A stretch of DNA of 64,000 bases, from positions 1 to 64,000 of the forward strand of contig CAJNDS010002292.1 in the NCBI GenBank assembly GCA_905221605.1, read 5' to 3'. Position 1 is the stretch's first letter, and each line of letters opens with the position of its first letter. This document shows positions 43,201 through 50,759 of this stretch, in pieces. This DNA comes from Symbiodinium natans (lineage: Eukaryota > Sar > Dinophyceae > Suessiales > Symbiodiniaceae). The position numbers and the translations under genes are program-made. Below the pieces are notes generated by a model, which was given only the letters and a program-made list of their open reading frames with translations, ran no database searches and was not told the origin of the DNA.

Positions 43201-45480
43201 CTGAAGTTGTGCCGCGGTGCCACGAAAGCTAAGATGGCAGAATTGCAACCTGGCGTGAGAAGAACCACCCTCTGCTGCTAAGAGTCTTCGAAAGGAATAC
43301 CGTGCGGGATTCTTCTTGAGCTTGCTTAAAATCGACCTGACGTGAGAGTCTGTGTCTGTGGCATCAGTCGTAGCGAACCGTACCTAGAATAACGAACCGG
43401 CTTTGGCACGTTTGGCACACGCCTCTCCACGAAGCCCTTGGCTTAGCCTTCTTGTGTAGGTCTTGGAACCAGCCTGACCACAAACAAGCAAACAAGCAAA
43501 CAAGGGTGGTTGGTCCCTGCGAATTGTCCAAGATGAACAGGGCTTAAAGGGCTTTGCTCTGCCTTCTGCTTGATGCTGCAGCATAGGTAATGCTTCTCCT
43601 CTCTGTGCTCGACCTCAAGCCTTCAACAAGCGGAATTTCAAGAAGTCATGCTGAGGAACAGCGACGCACTGCCAGTAATGCCTATCGCATACCAGGGCGG
43701 CGTTTGTCGCACCCTCAGTCGTGGTGAAGTTGATGTAGGCCGCCCTCTTGTTGGTGCCTCTCTGCAAGTTCAGCCTCACAATCAAGTGCTCACGATGCAT
43801 CTGCGATGGCGCTCGGGAATGGCTTCAGGCAATCGCTCAACTCAGGTTCGCGCATATAAATAGACTCGATGATGCCATGATAGTTAAAGAACTCTTCGAT
43901 CTGGCTGACGCTCCACAGTGGGGGAATCCCCACGCAGAACAAGCATCTGCCCTCTTCAACGGCTCGCATGTGCTTTTCGTCCGGCCCCCTTTTGTCATCT
44001 GCTCCCTGACAAGGCAACACAGCAGCTCTCGGAAGACTTTGGGGAAGTTAAGCGCAAAGTCCAGCCTGGGCCGACTGCGAGGGTCCTGACATTGCTGGCA
44101 GCGAACTTAGCTTTCTGGAGTTGTCTGCAGGTTTTCGCGGAGAAGCCTGGGTTCGGTTTTCGGGCTGGGAAAGGTCAGAGATGAGATGGGACTGGAGACA
44201 AGGAACAAGCATTTCTGGTTTTTGCGGACATTGGCAGCAAGGATAAGCTTGGTATGAGCGAGAAGGCTGGATGGGTCCAGGGACAAGGAGCATTCAGAAG
44301 GCCTCTGAAATCCTCTGCATAAGACGGACGCCTCTCTTGGACCTCAGAAGATGATCATGCAGTCATGAACGGGTCCTGACTCAGAGCCTCTGGCTTGGCG
44401 CTGGCTGAAAGGAAGGCTTGGCTCCTTTGACATCGACAGCGTGTCATACAAGCATACCTTCTTTTTGGAGTCTTCCCTTCCTTCTCTTTCTCTTCCTTCC
44501 GTTCCTTCTCTTCCTTCTCTTCCATCTCTTCCTTCTCTTCCTTCTCTTCCTTCCCTGCCTTCCCGTCCTTCCCGTCCTTCCCTTCCTTCCCTTCCGTCCC
44601 TGCCTTCCCTTCCTTCCCTTCTGTCCCTTCCTTCTCTTCCTTCCCTTCCTTCTCTTCGCCGGCCTTTGCCGCTTTTGCCACCTTTGCCACCCTCAGTATG
44701 ACAAAACATCAACATGGCAACAGCTGCACACGCCACTCGCACATGACGCGCTCCACGCCTTGTCTCGCCTGGAATCATTCATCCGTTTGCGGATGATGGC
44801 AACCGGATCGCGACAGAATTGCAGGGATCCATAGTCGATCACTCTCCACAGCAGGTCGAGCTCCAATGATGCCAACAGCTCTTCTGCTTCTGGAGTGATC
44901 CACTTGGAGTTGGCAGTAATGTAGTCATCGACAAGCTGCTGAGCAGATGCATCCCGCCGCGCATCCATCCAGTCAAGATGTGCCTTCAAAAAGCCACCGG
45001 AGCAACAAATGAGACAGAACCTCTCAACATATGTGCAAGTCCGAAGTAAAAAAAATGTTTTCAAAAGCAAAAGCGCATGTAACCGGCATGAATCCTACTG
45101 CAGACTTGGAACGTGATGCACACGAACCGCATGATGCTGAACAACAGATGTTTGCTCGATCTTTCCGCATTGAAGATGAGTAAGTTTGACAAGACTTTGG
45201 ATTCCTTCTCACATCAACTCGTTTCTTTCCACTCAACAGCCTCAACACGTGGAAGCCTGCGAATTCCGACAGCCAGCTGCACGCTTGCTGACAGAATCAG
45301 TGACTCGCATTTCCCAGAGGCACATCACTTCATCATCGGCTTGTGTTTCTGCTTCTGGCTCTGCGGTATCCCCAAAGTCCCGCCTTCAAGTGACCATTCC
45401 AGGCCCGAGACTTTACGATGGCGACTGGATCTCGGCAGTTGGACATAGAGCCCTCTTCCAGGACCTTGACTCAACTCAGG
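40026..45480 (-). CDS. RNA-binding protein with three RRM domains, multi-exon
   Basis: This is a minus-strand gene assembled from exons listed separately: an acidic/helical N-terminal part with a repeated CRDPVAI motif (45.47 and 44.85 kb), a Lys/Arg/Glu/Gly tract (44.66-44.47 kb), RRM1 (43946-43693, two exons), RRM2 (43194-42962, at least two exons), RRM3 (42102-41774), and probably a Met/Asn/Pro-rich tail ending at 40026. RRMs bind single-stranded RNA through aromatic residues in RNP1 and RNP2. Three RRMs plus a low-complexity tail would fit a splicing or mRNA-binding factor, which is inference. Gene limits are approximate: the N-terminus is unresolved and the tail is assigned by order, orientation and composition. 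Confidence 0.6.
41774..42102 (-). CDS. Exon with RRM3
   Basis: After a CAG acceptor at 42103 the exon reads AFGTFISASLAVEKNEKRKK, then the RRM: RNP2-like PLEIRNFP, helix 1 TVVDDIKATI, RNP1-like SVARAYFREE, helix 2 DRDDCLKALAG and the last strand YSLQVM. The fold is complete in a single exon, unlike RRM1 and RRM2. The RNP1 aromatic (AYF) is kept, while the glycine normal at RNP1 position 2 is absent. The donor is probably CCAAG|GACTGC (GA type) at 41773, although the frame stays open to 41605. Confidence 0.7.
42218..42430. repeat. About 70-bp tandem repeat inside an intron
   Basis: The unit start ATTCCGGTACAGCTGCCCGC recurs with changes at 42218, 42288, 42359 and 42413, and a weaker copy lies at 42783. 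Units share GCTTAGATTGAG. It lies between RRM2 and RRM3 coding exons. Confidence 0.85.
42962..43037 (-). CDS. Exon with RRM2 second half
   Basis: Acceptor CATTACAG, then TIACFVTMESPGEAAFMIRA and five more residues to a GT donor (GAG|GTGCAG). IACFVTME occupies the RNP1 position and AAFMIRAL is helix 2. Length 76 nt, phase 2 in and 0 out. Confidence 0.7.
43131..43194 (-). CDS. Exon with RRM2 first half
   Basis: After CAG the exon reads LPAGTTQDQIQELTENHGVV and E: the end of strand 1 (LP) and helix 1 of an RRM, with the typical F/H-G turn. The donor is GAG|GCAGG, GC type. A short exon for strands 2-3 must lie between here and 43037, because the phases of the two do not match directly. Confidence 0.65.
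43693..43800 (-). CDS. Exon with RRM1 second half
   Basis: Acceptor CGCAG at 43801, then MHREHLIVRLNLQRGTNKRA, RNP1 KRAAYINF, and helix 2 EGATNAAL; donor CTG|GTATGC. 108 nt, phase 0 on both sides. RNP1 keeps both aromatic positions (Y and F). Confidence 0.75.
43850..43946 (-). CDS. Exon with RRM1 first half
   Basis: Acceptor GGGCAG, then CLFCVGIPPLWSVSQIEEFF and NYHGIIESIYMR. LFCVGIP is RNP2, SVSQIEEFFNYHG is helix 1 and IIESIYM is strand 2. The best in-frame donor is CGC|GAACCT (GA type), giving a 49-nt intron to the next exon. Confidence 0.7.
44048..44293 (-). CDS. Exon-like linker segment
   Basis: The minus-strand frame reads QSHLISDLSQPENRTQASPR and KPADNSRKLSSLPAM, polar and natural in composition. 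It lies between the charged tract and RRM1, and is likely a linker exon of the RRM gene. Confidence 0.4.
   Translation of the reverse strand: MLLVPGPIQPSRSYQAYPCCQCPQKPEMLVPCLQSHLISDLSQPENRTQASPRKPADNSRKLSSLPAMSGPSQSAQAGLCA
44471..44657. repeat. CTTCC/CTTCT polypyrimidine tract
   Basis: About 187 bases of the plus strand are almost entirely C and T in TTCC and TTCT units, with few interruptions. The minus strand encodes Lys/Glu/Gly or Arg/Glu/Gly repeats depending on frame. The frame leaving it as SKKKVCLYDTLSMSKEPSL looks coding. Plus-strand Leu/Phe/Pro frames are shadows. Confidence 0.9.
44770..44998 (-). CDS. N-terminal exon of the RRM gene, first CRDPVAI copy
   Basis: Minus strand reads GGFLKAHLDWMDARRDASAQ, then AEELLASLELDLLWRVIDYG and SLQFCRDPVAIIRKRMND. 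It is clearly coding. The element W-x-V-I-D-x-G-S-L-x-x-C-R-D-P-V-A-I recurs at about 45405-45470. Its function is unknown to me. Placement as the N-terminus of the RRM gene rests on order and orientation. Confidence 0.6.
45400..45470 (-). CDS. Exon-like segment, second CRDPVAI copy
   Basis: Minus strand reads VKVLEEGSMSNCRDPVAIVK SRAW in frame. It aligns without gaps to RVIDYGSLQFCRDPVAIIRK at 44.85 kb. A TGA lies directly before it in frame, so it must begin at a splice site. The plus-strand 243-codon frame over this region is rejected. Confidence 0.5.
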
Positions 45481-45960
45481 AACGGGATCGGCAGAAAAAC
45501 ACCTTCAAGGTCAAAAACCAAGGTTCTTACATGGCGCTGGTCCTGGCCATCCATCCCGCGCAAAATGCCCTGACACAACAATCGACGTGGCTTCAATCTC
45601 GGCTCAACAGTGCGAGAGCACCTCTGCTTCATCTGAGAGCCACCGGCGATTCTCGACAACAAAGGCGTCAATTTCCTGCTTCAAGAAGCTTTCGAAACTC
45701 TCAAAAGCCTGAAAGAGGCGTTCGAAAGGCAAAGTTCCCGGAGTCCTCCGGCGTTGGCGGATCCAACTCGGTCATGCTGCGAATCTTGCCGCCCCCCATG
45801 GCGACAACAGCAGCAACCGAAACTAGTGCAACCTTAAGGCGTCATGCGGCCATTTACACGGGGCTTTCTCTCGTGGCGATGGTGTCGCAGCTCGCTCCAA
45901 GCTGTCTTGAGCCATAGTCCGGAGATGTGCACATGGTTGGGAACTCTTTCCACACTGTAC

Positions 45961-46020
45961 CTTGATCTTGCAGCAGGCGGCCCGTCCTGCGTCGCCGCTC
46001 GAACCCTTTTGCGGGTTCCA
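45961..46020 (-). CDS. TSP1 exon, second half (GTRKRVRAATQDG)
   Basis: Acceptor GGCAG, then T completing Ala of the previous exon, GTRKRVRAATQDGPPAARS, then AG before donor GTACAG. It supplies the R-x-R strand of the repeat. The expected GG-x-x-C follows weakly or in another exon. 60 nt, phase 2 to 2. Confidence 0.75.
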
Positions 46021-49000
46021 CTGCCACGCGGTGCACTGCACCTGGCTGCACTTCCCCATTGGCCCAAGACAGGACATGACATCCAAGGATGCCAGGCAGA
46101 CGCTCCCCATTCTTGCCAATCTTGCCACTCACCGTCAATGCAACATGGAGCCTGACAGTCTTTTTTGTTTCGGCTGTCTTGCTCACAGAACACAGTTCCT
46201 CGGACACTTAGACTGTATGCCAACTTGCCTGCCCTTGACAGTTGCTGACCGGCATGACTTCCTCCAATGGCCTGCCAGCATGGGACTTCCTGAAACACAA
46301 GGATCAGTCCTTGTCCGTCCAATGAACTCCCGCCTGGGGTCACACAGGGCACCACCGTTGGCAGGCATGACGCCAATGCTTCGTTTGCGACCTTGGCGGA
46401 TGTCGCAGAGATTCGCAGAGCTGCCCCGCGATGTTGGCAAAGAAAGAATCGGCCGAAACCTTTTCCTTTGAGAGGCAAACGCTTGGACCCAATGCCGCAA
46501 ATGGAAGGTGCCTCCCAAAGAATTTGCAGAGGCAGTTGCAAGGCCGAGCTTCTGCAACCGAACGAAGAACCCCACTTCGAGAGCATTGGTGAATCACTCA
46601 CCGCAGATGCCGGCCTGCACACACTCCGACCACTCTTCCCACTCAGCCCAGACACAGTCCACGGCATCTTGGCACTGCGTCGATGGGCATGGCGTCGACT
46701 GCAGGAGCATCGAGAACTCACCAACGCGAGCCATGGAAGGACATTCGCTTTCCCAGCTCCCAGAGCACTGCCTCCCGCAGCGTGCCGCTGCAGCCACTCA
46801 AACCTCCCCAGCAAGTCACAAGTTTTTTTGACATCACGACCTAATCATGGTTTTGTGCGAGTTTGCGATGACATGACTCAACACCGTCATGTTAAGTAGG
46901 TCTGCTTCCATGCGCTTCAGCTATCCTGGCAAGTCCGACACGATTAAGATTCAGATCGACTGCAATGCTTTGCGGTTCCTGTGACGGCTGGTGCTCGAAT
47001 ATCACGAGAACGCTCCTGACAGACACTGCATGTTTTCTTCGCCAGTCTGGTAAACACGGCGCACTTGCAATCACCATGGAGGTCCTGGTACCCTACTCCA
47101 CAGGAACGCGAACAGGGCCCCCAGGCAGTCCAGTCCGTATAGGTGCACATCTTGGTACAAGATGATGTCATCACCCATGCAAATCAGGAGAGGCTCATGG
47201 TTTAAGGCGCCAGCAGTGTCTACAGCATCTACACATGAGTCCTTCCACAGCTCAGGTGACATCCTCTTACCAATCGAAAAGCAGCAAGTGAGGAGCTCGG
47301 TCCATAGCACACGGCTTTGTTTCCAGGAGTGTTCCAGCGCATTGCGCCCCATCTGCAAAGCATCGAGAGGGACTAAACAAGGCATCAGGGCAAAGTTGAA
47401 CATCAAAGGAAGGCACTAGCAAGGCTGGCAAACGTGCCTCCGTGAGCATGCACGTCAATGACGCGAGAGCGGGAACTGACGAAGCGGCATAGCAACATGC
47501 ATGAAGTTGCAGGTACAGCAGTCATTGCCAGAATGACTTGAAGCTGAACTGAAGGGAAGCCTCTGCCCTCCACCGCATGACTTTGAGCATGCGCTCCACC
47601 TACAGTGTGTGTGCAACTTCGAGACATGGTTGAACTGGCTGAAATTGAAGAGAACAACCTCCAGCTCTTTGAGGCATGAGTTAGCGGCTCATTCCACAGC
47701 GAGAACACACAGTCACGGGATTGTGAGTGGTCCTCCTGCCAGAAACGAACCGATCAAAGCTGGACGACGAGCTGGCAGCGGCTGGCATGTCCTGGCCGCA
47801 ACCTTGGGTTTCTTGAACAGGACCTTCGCAAGCTTCGCCACTTGACTCGGCCTTAGGCACACTATACAAGCAGGTCTTATATCCGCACAAAGGCTCGTCC
47901 CACGCAATATGGGTAGGCAAGTTGCCCAACAAAGAAACAAGCGGAAGATGAGTCTGCAATGCTCGGGTCAAGCAGGAGTTTGGAGAAGAACGCTGAAAGT
48001 GGGAGCGTGGGACAACCAAGTAAACTGATCGGACAGACAGGAGTGCGCACATCTGGGACACGACAGAAACACCGTCATTCTTACATCCAGCTAGTCATGA
48101 GTCTCCCAGCCAATGCAGCCAATCAAAAACGCTGTGGAGTCCTGAACATGTTGGGAACCTGACCCCTACAATGATTTGTGCCTGTTCTGGTTCAGGGGGC
48201 GGAGGACCCTGTCTGACGTTCGCTCACAAGGATGATTGCATTGGGCACTGCTTGAAAGACGGAGTCTGCTGCATCACCAGATAAGCGAATGTTAGTTCCA
48301 GGCTGGATTGGCTATTTTGCGGGTCCTGACCTGCAGGCGATGGACAGCGCACATCAAGCTTCAATCATCTCCAGAAGCAGCAAAGGCCTGCTGGCCGCCG
48401 TGACAGTCCTGCCATATAGACCTGAAGGTCTCGATAGTACGTTGTGTGACACTGTGGCATTTGCAGTTTAGATTCCGGATACTGAGCCTCAGGCCACGGA
48501 CCAAACTGGCAATCCGCAAGGGCGGAAGAAGTCGCCTCACACCTCATGCTGTGGTTACTGTGCACAGGTGCATAGATCACCTCTGCTTCAACAAAACTGT
48601 TTACGGTAGCAGGGCTCCCGTATACTCCTTCATTCACGACATGCCAGGAATCGGCTTGGCTCCTGGCAGCGCAGGCTCGCAGCGCTGCAACTCGCTGAGG
48701 CCTCGGCACATCTGTGAGTGTCATTGCGTGTCCAAAGATGCATGCAGGAAGATGAAAGACAGTCTGAAACACATGTGGCTCCAATATGCTCCAATCGGAT
48801 GTCAGTCGAATCCTTGCAGCTTCCTAGAGCTTTCTTGAGCTTCTTGGAGCTCCACGAGTAACAAGTTTGCAGATCCAGCATTGGGTGCTGCACTTCCCAA
48901 GCAGGCTTGCCCGCCACGCGAAGCCTGCCACATGAGCGCACACTCAGGAAGCCTCTCGACGTTGGCATGCGTCGGTGGAAGATCCCGAGCACCCAGACCA

Positions 49001-50131
49001 CCCAGACCACCCAGACCACCCAGACCACCCAGAAGACACGCAAAAGCCACAAAAAGCCACACGGGGCACCTGACTTGCGATTGATCTTGAGCGGGACTGT
49101 TGCCCGACGCCGCACCTGACCACTCCAACAGTCTAAAGGGTGCCGGAGTCCGGATCCAAAAAAATGGGAAATTCTCGGGAGCCCCCGCGTTTTGGAGCAG
49201 GATCCCCATGCCGACCATGGCGCCAGGACACAGTCGATGGGGGCAGCTGGCCTTGGCCACGGCCACAGCCACGTTCCAAAGCCGCCGTTGGGCTCAAGTT
49301 CTCGTCGTTAAAAACAAAACAAAGCAGCAAAATCTTTGAGTCCATTGCCCTGTTTGGCAAGAAGCCGTCTCATTGACTGAGCTCAGCGAGCAGACCTCAA
49401 ACTGAAGTCTTTCCGAATTTTCAGGCATTGTAGCACTGTTTTTCAAGCTTCCTGCCTTACCACCGAAGGCACCAGGATTGGCAATCAGCCGTGCCCGGTA
49501 CCTGGCAGACATCACAGAAACCACCTGATATGAAAAAGCCATATCCAGCTGCGAGGCTCATTGAAGCTGAGGTCACCGGTTGTCAAGCTCAGAGCTGCAA
49601 GCAGTCCACGCAGTCCAATTTCCGAGTTGACAGTCCTCACAAGTAAATTTTGGCCAGCTGGACAATGTGCCTGCAACGTTACGCGGCCTTGCTGTGGCAG
49701 TCAGCTGGGCACGGCTTCGTGCCATTCAGTGTCCTTGGCTACACCACCATCCCCCACTGCAAGATGCACCTCTTGGGGCTGTCGCTGTGTTGTGCACAAT
49801 CTGAAGCTACATTAGCTACACGAGATACACTAGCTACATTAGCTACATGTTCTTCCTTGAAAAGCAATTCGGGAATCACCTCGCTCTGTTTGCATGGCTT
49901 TCGCAGATGCATCGACTTGAGGCTCGACCTGGTAATCTGAGGCACAGTCCCCTCGCATGGCTTGCCACACTCGTTGCTAGGAGTGGCAACGGTGCGGCTT
50001 CGAGTGCAAATTCCCTGAGGTACGCACAGCACAAACCGAAGTACAGTGACATGAAGAGGACAGAATCTGAGCAAAACTGGGGCCTCGCAGAGAGGGGCGC
50101 TCCACTCTGACCACTGGCCCAACGCACAGTC
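45961..50131 (-). CDS. Thrombospondin type-1 repeat locus B
   Basis: At least seven thrombospondin type-1 repeats lie on the minus strand, from about 50131 down to 45961. The repeat is a three-stranded extracellular fold stabilised by stacked Trp and Arg side chains and disulfides: W-x-x-W, C-S-x-x-C-G, R-x-R, G-G-x-x-C and E-T-x-x-C. Five are readable nearly whole: 50131-49929, 49635-49335, 47732-47271, 47150-46985 and 46667-46334. One more is partial at 46159-45961, and fragments lie at 48640-48488 and about 48924-48900. Each is split into two to four exons. A multi-repeat secreted or surface protein is the likely product. N- and C-termini are unresolved, and locus A may be part of the same gene. 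Confidence 0.7.
46102..46159 (-). CDS. TSP1 exon, first half (CQAPCCIDGEWQDWQEWGA)
   Basis: Acceptor AAG at 46160, then D-C-Q-A-P-C-C-I-D-G-E-W-Q-D-W-Q-E-W-G and two bases before donor GTCTGC. The three Trp at spacing three form the W-x-x-W-x-x-W ladder. It joins in frame to 46020. 58 nt, phase 1 in, 2 out. Confidence 0.75.
46334..46391 (-). CDS. TSP1 exon, second half (RKRSIGVMPANGGALCDP)
   Basis: Acceptor CCAAG; GT completes Gly of the previous exon, then RKRSIGVMPANGGALCDP and AG before a GC donor (GCGGGAG). R-x-R-x-I and N-G-G-x-x-C are canonical. 58 nt, phase 1 in, 2 out. Confidence 0.85.
46602..46667 (-). CDS. TSP1 exon, first half (DCVWAEWEEWSECVQAGIC)
   Basis: Acceptor CCAAG, then (x)AVDCVWAEWEEWSECVQAG IC and G before the consensus donor GTGAGTG. 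W-x-x-W-S-x-C is intact. 66 nt, phase 1 on both sides. It joins to 46391 over a 210-nt intron. Confidence 0.85.
46985..47025 (-). CDS. TSP1 exon, second half (CQERSRDIRAPAVT)
   Basis: Acceptor CATGCAG, T completing Gly of the previous exon, then VCQERSRDIRAPAVT. R-S-R-D-I is the R-x-R strand. The end is probably G|GAACCG (GA donor), by analogy with 47441, but AAG-CAT-TGC may also be exonic. Confidence 0.65.
47092..47150 (-). CDS. TSP1 exon, first half (CTYTDWTAWGPCSRSCGVG)
   Basis: Acceptor ACCAAG, then MCTYTDWTAWGPCSRSCGV and GG before donor GTACCA. It contains W-x-x-W and the C-S-x-S-C-G-V-G loop in full. 59 nt, phase 0 in, 2 out; the intron to the next exon is 66 nt. Confidence 0.85.
47271..47352 (-). 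CDS. TSP1 exon, last quarter (GAQCAGTLLETKPC)
   Basis: Acceptor TTTGCAG, AT completing Asp, then GAQCAGTLLETKPCAMDRAP. This is the G-x-x-C-x-G...E-T-x-x-C end of the repeat. The frame stays open to a consensus-like donor GTAAGA at 47270. The phase does not fit the exon at 47150, so either a shorter end or an unseen exon is likely. Confidence 0.75.
47441..47475 (-). CDS. TSP1 exon, third quarter (SRSRVIDVHAH)
   Basis: Acceptor CGTCAG, T completing Gly, SRSRVIDVHAH, then G before GAGGCACG. Only a GA donor keeps frame with the next exon (G|AT gives Asp before GAQC). 35 nt, phase 2 in, 1 out. Confidence 0.8.
47567..47599 (-). CDS. TSP1 exon, second quarter (WSACSKSCGG)
   Basis: Acceptor CTGTAG, G completing Glu, WSACSKSCGG and GG before GCAGAGG. 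The GC donor joins in frame to 47475, giving CGGGSRSRV. 33 nt, phase 2 on both sides. Confidence 0.85.
47689..47732 (-). CDS. TSP1 exon, first quarter (DCVFSLWNE)
   Basis: Acceptor CAGGAG, then DHSQSRDCVFSLWN and GA before GCCGCT. The GC donor joins to 47599, giving W-N-E-W-S-A-C, the exact W-x-x-W-S-x-C spacing. 44 nt, phase 0 in, 2 out. Confidence 0.85.
47790..47870 (-). CDS. TSP1 exon, end of a repeat (SSGEACEGPVQETQGC)
   Basis: Minus strand reads VPKAESSGEACEGPVQETQG and C after an ATAG acceptor-like site. G-E-x-C-x-G...E-T-x-x-C is the canonical end of the repeat. The donor is not fixed. Confidence 0.7.
48488..48640 (-). CDS. Exon leading into a TSP1 repeat (DCQFGPWPE)
   Basis: Minus strand reads VYGSPATVNSFVEAEVIYAP, then SSALADCQFGPWPE, ending at TGGCCTGAG|GCTCAG (GC donor) or two bases earlier. 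D-C-x4-W-x-E repeats the split seen at 47689, so an exon beginning W-S-x-C should follow. Confidence 0.6.
48900..48924 (-). CDS. Fragment with TSP1-like GGQACLGS
   Basis: After ATGTGGCAG the minus strand reads ASRGGQACLGS, matching the GG-x-x-C-x-G element. It is short, and its boundaries on the downstream side are unclear. Confidence 0.5.
48990..49032. repeat. ACCACCCAG 9-bp tandem repeat
   Basis: About five units of ACCACCCAG. In one minus-strand frame they encode a GLGGLG run. Confidence 0.9.
49335..49395 (-). CDS. TSP1 exon, end of repeat (VCSLSSVNETASCQTGQ)
   Basis: Acceptor TTTGAG, then VCSLSSVNETASCQTGQW. It joins in phase 0 to 49456 as GGK|VCSLS, completing GG-x-x-C and E-T-A-S-C. 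The 3' limit is approximate. Confidence 0.8.
49456..49501 (-). CDS. TSP1 exon, middle (YRARLIANPGAFGGK)
   Basis: Acceptor TGCCAG, G completing Arg, YRARLIANPGAFGGK, then a GC donor (GCAGGA). R-x-R-x-I and the GG are in place. 46 nt, phase 2 in, 0 out. Confidence 0.85.
49577..49635 (-). CDS. TSP1 exon, first half (DCQLGNWTAWTACSSELDN)
   Basis: Acceptor GTGAG, DCQLGNWTAWTACSSELDN and CG before donor GTGACC. 59 nt, phase 0 in, 2 out; the intron to 49501 is 75 nt. It gives a full repeat together with 49501-49456 and 49395-49335. Confidence 0.85.
49929..50014 (-). CDS. TSP1 exon, second half (GICTRSRTVATPSNECGK)
   Basis: Acceptor CCTCAG, then GICTRSRTVATPSNECGKPC and EGTVPQIT, ending AG before GTCGAG. 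R-S-R-T-V and C-G-x-x-C-x-G are in place. 86 nt, phase 0 in, 2 out. Confidence 0.85.
50084..50131 (-). CDS. TSP1 exon, first half (DCALGQWSEWSAPLCE)
   Basis: Acceptor TGGAAG, DCALGQWSEWSAPLCE, then a GC donor (GCCCCA). 48 nt, phase 0 on both sides. The intron to 50014 is 69 nt. Confidence 0.85.
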
Positions 50132-50759
50132 CTTCCAATAGCTCTGACATCCAACGATGTTTGACGACACATCTGACATCTGCTGCACGCTTGGCTACTG
50201 AGCCTGTGGTACACAGCTCTCGCAAGGAGGCAAGTCAGGGCACCTTCCAGATTACAAAACAGAATTCTTCCAAGCAGCTTACCACACAGCCGGGCCCGAT
50301 TTCTAGGTAAGGCTCCCGCTGAGCAATGTCGACCAGCTCGCCAGCACAATCCTAGCCGCAGCATTCCGCAGCATTGGGAGAGTGTCAAGCCAAGAGCTGA
50401 TGTTCAGAGTGTTCAGCGTGGAACTGGGCATGGCCCAGTGGCACCGGAGTGCAAAAGAGGGCTCCCGAAACGGCGAAACGGCGAGACGGCGAGATGCAGT
50501 GTTCTGTGATGTTCTGTGGCGCTGAGACTAAGGGCGGCCAGGCCCGAGTTCTAAAACCGCGCTCTTGGCCAGGCGAGATCTGCGATCGGGATGAAGCCCG
50601 GAGAAGTTCGGACGAGGGCTCCATGGTGAAGATTGCCGTGGTCTTCTGATCAAACGAGCACGCGATATCAACAAGCGGAGTCCAACATGCCAGGTGCAAA
50701 GCGGCCTTAAGCAACACTGGCACAAGAAAATGTTGGGCAAAAGTACCCAGCACCGCAAC

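Noticed and set aside
44418-44834. Plus-strand Leu/Phe/Pro-rich frames that look like membrane helices
   Set aside because: They are the simple reverse reading of the CTTCC polypyrimidine tract and end where it ends.
45186-45917. 243-codon plus-strand open frame
   Set aside because: It covers the minus-strand CRDPVAI copy, which aligns to a second copy at 44.85 kb. The plus-strand protein has no recognisable feature.
49262-49283. Sequence ending GGCTCAAG resembling a spliced leader
   Set aside because: Only the last eight bases match well, the upstream half does not align, and it is on the plus strand inside a minus-strand gene.
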